A DNA stretch of 64,000 nucleotides from Xanthomonas bromi (lineage in GTDB: Bacteria > Pseudomonadota > Gammaproteobacteria > Xanthomonadales > Xanthomonadaceae), in assembly GCF_900092025.1 (NCBI RefSeq), contig NZ_FLTX01000023.1:62001-126000 (forward strand), written 5' to 3'. How positions within the stretch are numbered: the stretch's first letter is position 1; the number at the start of each line of letters is the position of its first letter. Below are positions 1-11,277 of this stretch, piece by piece. A program made the translations under genes and the position numbers. The notes beneath the pieces were generated by a model that saw only the letters and a list, made by a program, of their open reading frames with translations, ran no database searches and was not told where the DNA came from.

Positions 1-90
1 AGCAACAAGGCGGTGCAACGGCGGTGCGGTCACGACGGCGTACTTGGCGAGGAAGACAACAGGCAACAGCTGCGGGCTGACATGCAGAAA

Positions 91-108
91 GCCCGCCTTG
101 CGGCGGGC
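91..108 (-). terminator. Rho-independent terminator after yidC
   Basis: A 7-bp G+C stem (GCCCGCC / GGCGGGC) with a 4-base loop lies just beyond the yidC stop codon. Read on the minus strand it is followed by a short TTTC run, so it fits a weak intrinsic terminator of the yidC transcript. The 90 bases before it show no supportable gene. Confidence 0.6.
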
Positions 109-118
109 CTTCTTGAAC

Positions 119-1846
119 TTACTTGGCGTTGGCCTGGATGATCTTGCTCGGCTTCTCGCCGTGCTGGCGGATCATCCACCACTGGATCAACAAACCCAGA
201 CCGCCGTTGACGACCCAGTACAGCACCAGACCGGCCGGCATGAAGGCCATCATGACGCCGAACACCAGCGGCATGAATTGCATCATCTTGGCCTGCATCG
301 GATCCATGCCCGGAGTCGGGGTCAGCTTCTGCGTCGCCCACATGATCGAAATGTTCAAAATCGGCAGGATGAAGTACGGGTCGCGTGCGGTCAGATCCTG
401 GATCCAGCCCAGCCACGGCGCCTGACGCAGTTCCACCGACTCCACCAGCACCCAGTACAGCGCGAAGAAGATCGGCATCTGGATCAGCAGCGGCAGGCAT
501 CCGCCCATCGGGTTGATCTTTTCTTTCTTGAACAGCTCCATCGTCGCTTGCTGGTACTTGACGCGATCGTCGCCGTAGCGCTCCTTCAGCTGCGCCAGGC
601 GCGGCTGGAAGCGGCGCATCTTGGCACCGGATTTGTACTGGGCGGCCGACAGCGGATACAGCGCCAGGCGCAGCAGCAACACCAGGCCGATGATGGCCCA
701 GCCCCAGTTGTGCAGGAAGCTGTGCAGATGGCTCAGCACCCAAAACAGGCCCTGGCCGATGATGGCCATGATCGAAAAGCGGCTGTAATCGACCACACGG
801 TCCAAGCCCTTCACGTCTTCCTTGGCGATCAGGCTGACCAGCTTCGGGCCCACCCACAGGCGCGCTTCGGTGGTCGCGCTTTGATTCGGCGCCACCGTGA
901 AGGCCGGGCCGCGCAGCTCGACGACATCACGCGGGCCGTCCTGGGCCAGCACATACAGCGAGGCCTGATCCTTCTGCGGAATCCACGCGGTGAAAAAGTG
1001 ATGCTGCAGCAGCGCCACCCAACCACCGGTGATCTGGCGATTCAGGCCACCGTCGTCCATATAGTCCTTGAACGCACGGCGCTCGTAGCCTTCCTGCGGG
1101 CTGTACCACGTCGCCCCGTTGAAGCTGAAGGAATCCGGGTTGGTCATGCCGCGGCTGAGGATGGTCGGCACCCGGCTCAGCTTGCGGAATACATAGCCGT
1201 TCCATGCGGCGTCGCTCTTGTTGATCACTTCATCCTTGATCGAGATCGCATAGCGGCCGCGCTCCAGGGTGAAGGTACGTCGGATCGACACGCCGTTGGG
1301 GCCATTCCAGATAAACGGCACCACCAGGGTGTTCTGGCCCTTGGCCAGTTCGAAGCTGGTGCCCGGCTGTTCGGCACGGAAGCCGCCCACGCCCGGTACT
1401 GGCGAATGATTGTCGCTGGCCCAGCCGCTGGTGGCGTTGTACGGGTGCACCGGATCTTCGGTCAGCAAGCTGACCGGCGCCGTGCCGTCCTTGGTCTGCG
1501 GGAACTGCAGCAGTTCGGCGTCGAGCACGCTGCGGCCATCCAGCTTCAGGCGCAACACGTCCGAGGTCAGGGTGACCACCGGCGCGGCACCGGCCGCTGC
1601 CGGTGTCGCAGTGGTGCTGCTGGTCGCCGGAACCGCACCCGGCACGCCGGCCTGCGGAACGGCCTGGGCAGCGGGCACGTTGGCGGCGCTCGGTGTTGCC
1701 GCATCCAGATCACGTGCCGTCGGGACCGACTGCGTTGCAGCCGCCACGGGCGCATTGGCTGCGGCCTTTTCCTTGCCCCACTCCATCCACAGCAGCGCCG
1801 CGACCATCAGCCAGGCAAAAATCAGGAAAACACGGGTCTGGTTCAT
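119..1846 (-). CDS. yidC: Membrane protein insertase YidC
   Basis: YidC (Oxa1 family) inserts and folds inner-membrane proteins, alone or with SecYEG. The 575-residue product is of normal length for a Gram-negative YidC. It opens with an N-terminal membrane anchor ([20 protein letters not shown]), continues with a low-complexity Ala/Pro linker and a large periplasmic beta domain (about residues 80-340), and ends with the conserved hydrophobic core carrying typical blocks such as [20 protein letters not shown] and MKMMQF-like/MPLVFG segments. It follows rnpA by only 25 bp on the same strand, so rpmH-rnpA-yidC is likely one operon. The yidD gene that often sits between rnpA and yidC is absent here. 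Confidence 0.97.
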   Translation of the reverse strand: MNQTRVFLIFAWLMVAALLWMEWGKEKAAANAPVAAATQSVPTARDLDAATPSAANVPAAQAVPQAGVPGAVPATSSTTATPAAAGAAPVVTLTSDVLRLKLDGRSVLDAELLQFPQTKDGTAPVSLLTEDPVHPYNATSGWASDNHSPVPGVGGFRAEQPGTSFELAKGQNTLVVPFIWNGPNGVSIRRTFTLERGRYAISIKDEVINKSDAAWNGYVFRKLSRVPTILSRGMTNPDSFSFNGATWYSPQEGYERRAFKDYMDDGGLNRQITGGWVALLQHHFFTAWIPQKDQASLYVLAQDGPRDVVELRGPAFTVAPNQSATTEARLWVGPKLVSLIAKEDVKGLDRVVDYSRFSIMAIIGQGLFWVLSHLHSFLHNWGWAIIGLVLLLRLALYPLSAAQYKSGAKMRRFQPRLAQLKERYGDDRVKYQQATMELFKKEKINPMGGCLPLLIQMPIFFALYWVLVESVELRQAPWLGWIQDLTARDPYFILPILNISIMWATQKLTPTPGMDPMQAKMMQFMPLVFGVMMAFMPAGLVLYWVVNGGLGLLIQWWMIRQHGEKPSKIIQANAK

Positions 1847-1871
1847 CGGGCAGCAACTCGCTCAGTCGGAA

Positions 1872-2309
1872 CTACAGTTCCGGCTCTGTCGGGGAAAGGG
1901 AGGATGGGTGCATCGTCCTGGCGGGCGGCATTGTGCCGGGCGCAGCAGGTAGGGGCAATGCGCCGGCACGGCGCAGCAGACGCAGGAAGGCGTCGCGGAT
2001 CTGTGGATTGGTCGCTTTTGCCGCTGCCGAGCGCACCACGATGACGTAATCGCCACCGGCCAACTCGGGCAATAGATGCCGCATGGCATCGCGCAACACA
2101 CGCTTGATGCGGTTACGGCCGACCGCGCGCGGATCGACCTTGCGCGACACCGCCATGCCCAGACGCGGCGGCGTATCGCCAGAGCGCCAGTGCAGGCTCA
2201 GCAGCGGATCCGAGGTGCGACGTGCGTTATCGAAAACGACTGTATATTGCGCACGCGTACGAACCCGCGCAGAGCGAGGAAATCGCCTGCACGGGTTCGA
2301 TGCGTTCAC
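1872..2309 (-). CDS. rnpA: Ribonuclease P protein component
   Basis: RnpA is the protein subunit of RNase P, which matures the 5' ends of tRNAs. The family signature is visible: the aromatic FDNARR-type N-terminal patch, then the RNR motif region ([17 protein letters not shown]). I chose the GTG start at 2309, which gives 145 residues. The longer open frame starts at a TTG inside the rpmH stop region and would add 14 residues unlike the family. The C-terminus carries about 25 extra Pro/Ala/Ser-rich residues beyond the RNase P fold. It lies 38 bp downstream of rpmH and 25 bp upstream of yidC. Confidence 0.93.
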   Translation of the reverse strand: MNASNPCRRFPRSARVRTRAQYTVVFDNARRTSDPLLSLHWRSGDTPPRLGMAVSRKVDPRAVGRNRIKRVLRDAMRHLLPELAGGDYVIVVRSAAAKATNPQIRDAFLRLLRRAGALPLPAAPGTMPPARTMHPSSLSPTEPEL

Positions 2310-2347
2310 TGTAAAGGCTGCCTCGGCCGCAGGGAGCGGCGCGGCAA

Positions 2348-2488
2348 TCAAGCGCTCAGGCGCTTGCGGCCCTTGGCGCGGCGGCGAGCCAGGATCTTGC
2401 GACCGTCGGCGGTTGCCATACGTGCCCGGAAGCCATGGTCGCGTGCTCGCTTGAGGTTGCTGGGTTGGAAAGTACGCTTGGTGGCCAT
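2348..2488 (-). CDS. rpmH: 50S ribosomal protein L34
   Basis: This 46-codon gene is small and very basic. Translation gives [20 protein letters not shown] followed by [20 protein letters not shown] and RKRLSA, the textbook L34 sequence (TFQPS, FRARM, [15 protein letters not shown]). L34 is a component of the large ribosomal subunit. The gene heads the rpmH-rnpA-yidC operon and diverges from dnaA across a 242-bp gap, the conserved arrangement next to many bacterial origins. Confidence 0.97.
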
Positions 2489-2596
2489 GGGGCCCTCTGC
2501 ATGAATGGAGACGAATAGAACCGGCAATTCTATAGGCCCGCGACAGCCAGGGTCAACACCCCGCAGGCTTTACCGCAGGTGATGATGACCGCCGCC

Positions 2597-2617
2597 TGTG
2601 GATGGACCTGTGAATAA
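2597..2617. promoter_or_regulatory. Two degenerate DnaA boxes in the rpmH-dnaA gap
   Basis: TGTGGATGG (2597-2605, two mismatches to TGTGGATAA) and TGTGAATAA (2609-2617, one mismatch) lie in direct orientation 12 bp apart in the 2489-2730 gap between divergent rpmH and dnaA. DnaA commonly autoregulates its own gene through such boxes. Their use here as an autoregulatory site or part of the origin is inference. Confidence 0.5.
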
Positions 2618-2730
2618 CTCTGGGAAAACCCTGCCCCCAGTGCTAGTCTGGTCCATCCTCTTTTCACTACCGGGCTGCGTGCACGGCGCCTTGCTGCGCG
2701 CCGCAGCCAGCAACAGATGATCACACTTTG

Positions 2731-4059
2731 ATGGATGCTTGGCCCCGCTGTCTGGAACGTCTCGAAGCCGAATTCCCGCCCGAAGATGTCCACACTTGGT
2801 TGAAACCCCTGCAAGCCGAAGACCGCGGCGACAGCATCGTGCTGTATGCCCCGAATGCCTTCATCGTCGACCAGGTCCGCGAACGTTACCTGCCACGCAT
2901 CCGCGAGCTGCTGACATACTTTGCAGCCAATGGCGAGGTCGCGTTGGCGGTGGGGTCACGTCCGCGTGCACCGGAACCTGCTCCGGCACCGATGGCTGCG
3001 CCCAGTGCGCCGGTCGCCGCGCCGATCGTGCCGTTCGCCGGCAACCTGGATTCGCACTACACCTTCGCCAATTTCGTCGAAGGTCGCAGCAACCAGCTCG
3101 GGCTGGCCGCCGCCATCCAGGCTGCGCAGAAGCCCGGCGACCGCGCGCACAACCCGCTGCTGCTGTACGGCAGCACCGGCCTGGGCAAGACTCACCTGAT
3201 GTTTGCTGCCGGTAACGCGCTGCGTCAGGCCAATCCGGCCGCCAAGGTCATGTACCTGCGCTCGGAGCAGTTCTTCAGCGCGATGATCCGGGCGTTGCAG
3301 GACAAGGCGATGGACCAGTTCAAGCGCCAGTTCCAGCAGATCGACGCGCTGTTGATCGACGATATCCAGTTTTTCGCCGGCAAGGACCGCACGCAGGAAG
3401 AGTTCTTCCACACCTTCAACGCGCTGTTCGACGGCCGCCAGCAGATCATCCTGACCTGCGACCGCTACCCGCGCGAAGTCGAGGGCCTTGAGCCGCGGCT
3501 CAAGTCGCGCCTGGCCTGGGGCCTGTCGGTGGCGATCGACCCGCCGGATTTCGAAACCCGCGCGGCGATCGTGCTGGCCAAGGCGCGCGAGCGCGGCGCC
3601 GACATTCCCGACGACGTGGCGTTTTTAATCGCCAAGAAGATGCGCTCGAACGTGCGCGATCTGGAAGGTGCGCTCAACACGCTGGTGGCTCGCGCCAACT
3701 TCACCGGGCGCTCGATCACCGTGGAATTCGCCCAGGAGACGCTGCGCGACCTGCTGCGCGCCCAGCAGCAGGCGATCGGCATCCCCAACATCCAGAAGAC
3801 CGTGGCGGACTACTACGGCCTGCAGATGAAGGATCTGCTCTCCAAGCGCCGCACCCGGTCGCTGGCGCGTCCGCGCCAGGTCGCGATGGCGTTGGCCAAG
3901 GAATTGACCGAACACAGCCTGCCCGAGATTGGCGATGCGTTTGCCGGTCGTGACCACACCACCGTGCTGCATGCCTGCCGGCAGATCCGCACGCTGATGG
4001 AAGCCGACGGCAAGCTGCGCGAGGACTGGGAAAAGCTGATTCGCAAGCTCAGCGAGTGA
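2731..4059 (+). CDS. dnaA: Chromosomal replication initiator DnaA
   Basis: DnaA binds 9-bp boxes at oriC and melts the origin. The protein has 442 residues when started at the ATG at 2731; a TTG one codon upstream is less likely. Domain I ([20 protein letters not shown]) is followed by a Pro/Ala linker. The AAA+ domain has Walker [10 protein letters not shown] (about residues 147-155) and Walker [10 protein letters not shown] (about 208-216). The C-terminal helix-turn-helix domain IV has the signature [16 protein letters not shown]. The flanking gaps hold DnaA boxes, as expected at an origin. Confidence 0.98.
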   Translation: MDAWPRCLERLEAEFPPEDVHTWLKPLQAEDRGDSIVLYAPNAFIVDQVRERYLPRIRELLTYFAANGEVALAVGSRPRAPEPAPAPMAAPSAPVAAPIVPFAGNLDSHYTFANFVEGRSNQLGLAAAIQAAQKPGDRAHNPLLLYGSTGLGKTHLMFAAGNALRQANPAAKVMYLRSEQFFSAMIRALQDKAMDQFKRQFQQIDALLIDDIQFFAGKDRTQEEFFHTFNALFDGRQQIILTCDRYPREVEGLEPRLKSRLAWGLSVAIDPPDFETRAAIVLAKARERGADIPDDVAFLIAKKMRSNVRDLEGALNTLVARANFTGRSITVEFAQETLRDLLRAQQQAIGIPNIQKTVADYYGLQMKDLLSKRRTRSLARPRQVAMALAKELTEHSLPEIGDAFAGRDHTTVLHACRQIRTLMEADGKLREDWEKLIRKLSE

Positions 4060-4336
4060 GTCGGCCGCCTTGCTGACGGCATGCATGGAAGAAATGCATG
4101 GAAACGTTGGGGTCAAATGCGGGAGAATCTGTGGATAACGTTGCGCCGTGGTTCGAGCAGAAAACTATCCACAGGTTTTACCGCAAGGCCAGGCGCGCTA
4201 ATCCAACGACTTTCAGGCGCTGAATTGTCTTTGGAAACAAGTAGTTACGGTGGTTATCCGCTGAAAACGGCCCTACCATCACCACCAAGCTTTTGATTTA
4301 TTCCATATCTTTTAAAGCATAGGGGCACGGAACCAC
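4060..4336. other. dnaA-dnaN intergenic region, candidate oriC
   Basis: This 277-bp gap holds a perfect DnaA box TGTGGATAA (4130-4138), a one-mismatch box CTATCCACA (4165-4173, opposite orientation) and a weaker TTATCCGCT (4254-4262). It ends in an A+T-rich run before the dnaN start. The dnaA-dnaN gap is a usual oriC position in bacteria; assigning origin function here is inference from the boxes and context. Confidence 0.6.
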
Positions 4337-5437
4337 ATGCGTTTTACACTGCAGCGCGAAGCCTTCCTCAAACCGTTGGCCCAGGTGGTCAATGTGGTCG
4401 AACGCCGTCAAACCCTGCCTGTGCTGGCCAATCTGCTGGTGCAGGTCAAGGACGGACAGGTGTCGTTGACGGGCACAGACCTGGAAGTTGAAATGATCTC
4501 GCGCACGATGGTGGAGGATGCGCAGGACGGCGAAACCACGATTCCTGCCCGCAAGCTGTTCGACATCCTGCGTGCCCTCCCCGACGGTAGCCGCGTGACC
4601 ATTTCGCAGACTGGGGACAAGGTCACGGTGCAGGCGGGACGTAGCCGCTTCACGTTGGCGACACTGCCGGCCAACGACTTCCCGTCCGTGGACGAAGTGG
4701 AGGCGACCGAACGCGTGGCGGTGCCCGAAGCCGGTCTGAAAGAGCTGATTGAGCGCACTGCATTTGCGATGGCGCAGCAGGACGTCCGTTATTACCTTAA
4801 CGGCCTGTTGTTCGACCTGCGCGATGGCTTGCTGCGCTGCGTGGCTACCGACGGTCACCGTTTGGCGCTGTGCGAGATGGAATTGGAAAAGGCAGGCGGC
4901 GCCAAGCGTCAGATCATCGTGCCTCGCAAGGGCGTGACTGAGCTGCAACGCTTGCTGGAGGGGGCTGATCGTGAGGTGGAGCTGGAAGTGGGTCGCAGCC
5001 ATATCCGTGTCAAGCGCGGTGATGTGACCTTTACCTCGAAGCTGATCGACGGCCGCTTCCCGGACTACGAGGCGGTGATTCCGATCGGTGCTGACCGTGA
5101 GGTCAAGGTGGATCGTGAAGCCCTGCGTGCATCGCTGCAGCGTGCCGCCATTCTGTCCAATGAAAAGTACCGAGGCGTGCGTGTGGAAGTATCTCCGGGT
5201 CAGTTGAAGATCAGCGCGCATAACCCTGAGCAGGAAGAAGCGCAGGAAGAGATCGAGGCGGACACCAAGGTCGACGATTTGGCGATCGGCTTCAACGTCA
5301 ACTATCTGCTCGACGCGCTGTCGGCGTTGCGCGATGAGCACGTGGTGATCCAGCTGCGCGATGCGAATTCGTCCGCACTGGTGCGTGAGGCAAGCAGCGA
5401 GAAGTCGCGTCACGTGGTGATGCCGCTGCGTCTCTGA
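4337..5437 (+). CDS. dnaN: DNA polymerase III beta subunit (sliding clamp)
   Basis: DnaN forms the ring-shaped processivity clamp for DNA polymerase III. The 366-residue product matches the family length. It shows the three-fold repeated clamp architecture, starting with MRFTLQREAFLKPLAQVVNV and ending with the conserved C-terminal VVMPLRL. Typical blocks are RQTLPVLANLLV and FTSKLIDGRFPDYEAVIP. It lies 277 bp behind dnaA. A strong hairpin terminator and a parS palindrome follow within 50 bp, so the transcript probably ends there rather than continuing into recF. Confidence 0.98.
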   Translation: MRFTLQREAFLKPLAQVVNVVERRQTLPVLANLLVQVKDGQVSLTGTDLEVEMISRTMVEDAQDGETTIPARKLFDILRALPDGSRVTISQTGDKVTVQAGRSRFTLATLPANDFPSVDEVEATERVAVPEAGLKELIERTAFAMAQQDVRYYLNGLLFDLRDGLLRCVATDGHRLALCEMELEKAGGAKRQIIVPRKGVTELQRLLEGADREVELEVGRSHIRVKRGDVTFTSKLIDGRFPDYEAVIPIGADREVKVDREALRASLQRAAILSNEKYRGVRVEVSPGQLKISAHNPEQEEAQEEIEADTKVDDLAIGFNVNYLLDALSALRDEHVVIQLRDANSSALVREASSEKSRHVVMPLRL

Positions 5438-5442
5438 CGCTT

Positions 5443-5458
5443 CGTTCCACGTGGAACA
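5443..5458. promoter_or_regulatory. parS centromere-like site 1 (ParB binding)
   Basis: The sequence CGTTCCACGTGGAACA contains the perfect 14-bp palindrome GTTCCACGTGGAAC, the core of the chromosomal parS consensus used by ParB in Pseudomonas-type gammaproteobacteria. It sits between the dnaN stop codon and the dnaN terminator. Two further perfect copies lie in recF at 6951 and 7578. Confidence 0.9.
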
Positions 5459-5463
5459 CGAGA

Positions 5464-5487
5464 AGCCCGGCGAATGCCGGGCTTTTT
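5464..5487 (+). terminator. Terminator after dnaN
   Basis: The stem AGCCCGG / CCGGGCT with a 6-base loop is followed by five T residues, a classical intrinsic terminator about 27 bp after the dnaN stop codon. Confidence 0.85.
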
Positions 5488-6197
5488 ATCTGGGATGTCC
5501 GGGCGCCTTTGCTGTGCCTGGCTTCGTTGACTCAACCGCCTGTGCCGGCCATCGCGCATGATTGGCTACAGCGCTGCGAAGACTTCCAGCAAACAAGGCA
5601 AAAAACAGTCATTGAAGCAAGGGCCACGTTCAGCACGACGGTGTTGCATGGACCAGATGCTGACATTCGCTGTGGGCGGTTTTGCTTTCGCGCAGCGCCT
5701 CCACAAGCAGCGATGAGAGGACCCAACCTCTGTCAAAGTGGTCTGCGATGCTGTCCAGGTACGTAGCCTCGGCTTCGTCGGGCTGCCTGAAAGTGCTCAG
5801 GGCCTGCCAAGGTCATCAATGAGGCCGTCGTGAAGCCCGCCGTGATCCACGCGATCTACTGGCAGAGACACGACAGCCGTGGTGTGCGCTGGTCCCAAGT
5901 GACGTGGGGCTGGCATGAACCGACAAGAAGATCGCAACACGCAAGTCAATCTCAGCGGGGCCGGTTCGAGTTTCCAGTCCTCTCACGCCGTTATCAAACA
6001 AGGCATGCCTTGTCTCAGGATACCAACGTAGCGCGAAATCATCCGGGGCCCGATCCCCCGGCAAAACAAACTGACTTGAAAACTAGCGTGCACTTAACCT
6101 GTCTGAACGAGTTCAGCGCACAAGCTGGTTCACTCCTGTCTGCGTTCCGCTGGGTTCCCTGACCAAAGTGTATGGCCCATTGACGCCCTTTTTTGAC
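5488..6197. other. Gene-free stretch between dnaN and recF
   Basis: About 700 bp without a gene I can support. Open frames at 5509-5766, 5830-6162 (plus) and 5816-6064 (minus) exist, but their products are Arg/Ser/His-rich, resemble no family I know and lack convincing ribosome-binding sites. The stretch may be decayed or structural DNA of the origin region. Confidence 0.5.
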
Positions 6198-6414
6198 TTA
6201 TGCACATCGCCCTTTGCTTTTAAATCTAGAAATAATTTAAGAGCTTAGTGGTGGTGGTAGGGGCAGATTTCGCTTAAAACCATATCAAAGCGTTGTTTTT
6301 AAAGCTTTTTATGGGGTTGAAACCCTGTGCTTATCACCCTGTTTGCAGCTCTATAAGTTGTGGATAAGGCCAAAGCGGCCTGACGACCTTGCTTTTATCC
6401 ACACGTTATCCCCT
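6198..6414. other. AT-rich stretch with DnaA boxes upstream of recF
   Basis: The DNA from about 6180 to 6330 is visibly A+T-rich (for example TTTTAAATCTAGAAATAATT at 6218-6237) in a G+C-rich genome. Next to it are two perfect DnaA boxes of opposite orientation, TGTGGATAA (6359-6367) and TTATCCACA (6395-6403). Weaker boxes are TTATGCACA (6198-6206, one mismatch) and TTATCCCCT (6406-6414). An AT-rich patch adjoining DnaA boxes is the usual shape of an unwinding element. It may be the origin itself, one half of a bipartite origin, or a DnaA-controlled recF promoter. Confidence 0.55.
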
Positions 6415-6520
6415 GCTTATCTCTCGCCCACCTATGCGCGTCCCTGCACGGGTTGCGTGCCGATCACGTATCCTTCGATTCGACCGGCACGCCGGATTAC
6501 ATCCCAGAGCACACCGATCG

Positions 6521-7627
6521 ATGCATGTAGTGCGGTTGTCCATTCATCGGCTTCGTCGGTTCCAAACCGTGGAGCTGCATCCCGCCCGTGCATTGAATCT
6601 GCTGACCGGCGACAACGGCGCGGGTAAGACCAGCGTGCTTGAGGCCTTGCACCTGATGGCATACGGCCGCAGCTTCCGTGCCAGGGTCAGGGACGGCCTG
6701 ATCCAGCAAGGCGCGAACGACCTTGAAGTCTTCGTGGAATGGAAGGAAGGCGGCGGTGCTGCAGGCGAACGGACACGTCGAGCTGGCTTGCGTCATAGCG
6801 GGCAGGAATGGACGGGTCGTCTGGACGGCGAGGACGTGGCACAGCTGGGCACGTTATGTGCGGCGCTGGCCGTGGTGACCTTCGAGCCCGGCAGCCATGT
6901 GTTGATCAGTGGAAGTGGCGAGCCGCGCCGGCGCTTCCTGGATTGGGGGCTGTTCCACGTGGAACCCGATTTCCTGGCGCTGTGGCGACGCTACGCGCGG
7001 GCGCTCAAGCAGCGCAATGCGCTATTGAAGCAAGGGGCGCAGCCACGCATGCTGGATGCCTGGGATCATGAACTAGCCGAAGCAGGCGAAACCTTGACGT
7101 CCCGGCGCATGCGCTACCTGGAGCGTCTACAGGATCGGCTGATCCCGGTGGCAAACACGATCGCGCCATCGCTCGGCTTGTCGGCACTGACGTTCGCCCC
7201 AGGCTGGAAGCGCCACGAGATCTCGCTTGCAGACGCACTTTTGTTGGCCCGCGAGCGCGACCGCCAAAATGGCTACACCTCACAAGGCCCGCACCGCGCG
7301 GACTGGGTGCCCAGCTTCGACGTGCTTCCTGGCAAAGACGCACTGTCTCGCGGCCAGGCCAAGCTTACGGCCCTCGCCTGCTTACTTGCGCAGGCCGAAG
7401 ACTTTGCGCTTGAGCGCGGCGAATGGCCGGTGATCGCGTTGGATGATCTGGGGTCGGAGCTGGATCGGCACCACCAGGCGCGCGTCTTGCGGCGGCTTGT
7501 CTCCGCGCCAGCGCAAGTGCTGATCACCGCAACCGAAACCCCACCTGGACTCGCAGACGCCGGGGCGCTATTGCACCGGTTCCACGTGGAACACGGCGAG
7601 GTCGCGCTGCAAGCCTCCTCGGACTGA
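6521..7627 (+). CDS. recF: DNA replication and repair protein RecF
   Basis: RecF is an SMC-like ATPase that loads RecA at gaps behind stalled forks, together with RecO and RecR. I chose the ATG at 6521 (MHVVRLSIHRLRRFQTVELH), giving 368 residues; the open frame extends upstream but family similarity starts here. Walker A is GDNGAGKTSVLEAL (about residues 29-42). The ABC-type signature lies in the LSRGQAKLTALA block and Walker B in VIALDDLGSELD. Two perfect parS palindromes lie inside the coding sequence, both encoding Phe-His-Val-Glu. It is followed by gyrB after 113 bp. Confidence 0.96.
   Translation: MHVVRLSIHRLRRFQTVELHPARALNLLTGDNGAGKTSVLEALHLMAYGRSFRARVRDGLIQQGANDLEVFVEWKEGGGAAGERTRRAGLRHSGQEWTGRLDGEDVAQLGTLCAALAVVTFEPGSHVLISGSGEPRRRFLDWGLFHVEPDFLALWRRYARALKQRNALLKQGAQPRMLDAWDHELAEAGETLTSRRMRYLERLQDRLIPVANTIAPSLGLSALTFAPGWKRHEISLADALLLARERDRQNGYTSQGPHRADWVPSFDVLPGKDALSRGQAKLTALACLLAQAEDFALERGEWPVIALDDLGSELDRHHQARVLRRLVSAPAQVLITATETPPGLADAGALLHRFHVEHGEVALQASSD
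6951..6966. promoter_or_regulatory. parS site 2 (inside recF)
   Basis: TGTTCCACGTGGAACC has the perfect GTTCCACGTGGAAC palindrome and lies within the recF coding frame, where it encodes LFHVEP. It is about 1.5 kb from parS site 1. Confidence 0.9.
7578..7593. promoter_or_regulatory. parS site 3 (3' end of recF)
   Basis: GGTTCCACGTGGAACA has the same perfect 14-bp palindrome, about 35 bp before the recF stop codon, where it encodes RFHVEH. With sites 1 and 2 it makes a cluster of three parS within 2.2 kb beside the origin. Confidence 0.9.
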
Positions 7628-7654
7628 GCGCAACGGCCGGGGTGGGCCGACTGG

Positions 7655-10185
<2,531 letters not shown>

Positions 10186-10252
10186 GCCGCCAGCGCCGAC
10201 CGGCACGTCGCAACCGCGGCGTGCCGGTCCGTGCGGTGTTCGCAGGACGACG

Positions 10253-11089
10253 ATGCGCACAGATCTTCCACCGCCCCCGGCACCACGCACGGTTGCCGGC
10301 AAGGCGCCGCTGCTACCCGTACTCGTGGGGTTTTGGGTCGATGTGCTCATCGCCGCCGGCCTGTTGCTGAGCTTGAGCGTGGCCGGCTTCGCGTTGTGGG
10401 GCGCGGTGCGTGCCTTCAGCCAGGTGCAGGCGGCCAAGGCACAGGGCCTGACGCCGTCGTCGACCGAGATCATGGCCGCCATCGGCCAACCCGGCGTGCT
10501 GGTGCAGCTACTGACTGCGCTGGTCAGCACGGCCACACCGGCGCTGCTGTTGTACTACTGGCGTCGCCGCGCCACCGCTGCCGAACAGACCGCCTCGCGG
10601 GCTGCCGCGCGCCGTGCGTCCACCTGGGGCTGGACGGCCCTGATTGCCGCCGCCGTGTTCCTGCTCAGCAATCTGGTCAGCGCGGCGGCCTCGGCGTTGG
10701 GCATCAAACCGGTGCCGACCAACCTGCCGTTGATGGAAGAAGCGCTCCAGCAATGGCCGTTGGCATTGACGCTGTTTGCGGTGGTCATCGCGCCGGCCTA
10801 CGAAGAACTGCTGTTCCGGCGCGTGCTGTTCGGGCGCCTGCTCAATGCGGGTCGCCCATGGCTGGGCATCGTGCTGAGCGGTGCGATTTTCGCCCTGGTG
10901 CACGAGGTCCCCGGCATCAGCGGCAATGGCCCAGCGGCTATCGCCCAGCTGTGGCTGGTGTACGGCAGCATGGGCGCAGCGTTCGCGTGGCTGTATTGGC
11001 GTACCGGCACGCTCTGGGCACCGATCGCCGCGCATGGCATCAATAACGCCACCGCGCTGGTGGCGTTGTACTTCTTCGGGCTTGGCTGA
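10253..11089 (+). CDS. CPBP family intramembrane metalloprotease
   Basis: This is a polytopic inner-membrane protein of the CPBP (CAAX protease and bacteriocin-processing) family; its substrate is unknown. The 278-residue chain has about seven hydrophobic segments. It carries the three family motifs: EELLFRR (E184-E185...R189), FALVHE with H217, and HGINN (H261-N265), which form the putative metal site. It starts 67 bp after gyrB, also on the plus strand, and may be partly read through from it. Such proteins process prenylated or leader peptides or act in self-immunity; nothing nearby shows which. Confidence 0.85.
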   Translation: MRTDLPPPPAPRTVAGKAPLLPVLVGFWVDVLIAAGLLLSLSVAGFALWGAVRAFSQVQAAKAQGLTPSSTEIMAAIGQPGVLVQLLTALVSTATPALLLYYWRRRATAAEQTASRAAARRASTWGWTALIAAAVFLLSNLVSAAASALGIKPVPTNLPLMEEALQQWPLALTLFAVVIAPAYEELLFRRVLFGRLLNAGRPWLGIVLSGAIFALVHEVPGISGNGPAAIAQLWLVYGSMGAAFAWLYWRTGTLWAPIAAHGINNATALVALYFFGLG

Positions 11090-11277
11090 GCCGAATGGCG
11101 GCTAGACGCGACTGCCCTGCCGCAGCAGCGCGAGACGGTACCTGACGACCGAATCGATCCGCACTCTTTAAAGCCCGATCGCCACCGGATACCCGCCCTT
11201 TGTCGGCCGCATGGGGCCGTTTGACGAAACGTTAAGCCGGGCCTGCCAAAATGCCTCCAGAGTCCTAGGGAGATCGC

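Noticed and set aside
44-2044. Long plus-strand frame antisense to yidC and rnpA (also 7708-10536, 42696-44195, 4298-5413, 27167-28426, 31078-32517)
   Set aside because: High-G+C third positions keep antisense frames open. The products are His/Gln/Arg-rich, match no family, and lie wholly over well-recognised genes.
5830-6162. 110-residue frame in the dnaN-recF gap
   Set aside because: The product is Arg/Ser/His-rich without known domain, start signal or neighbour logic; the DNA also codes poorly in the other frames.
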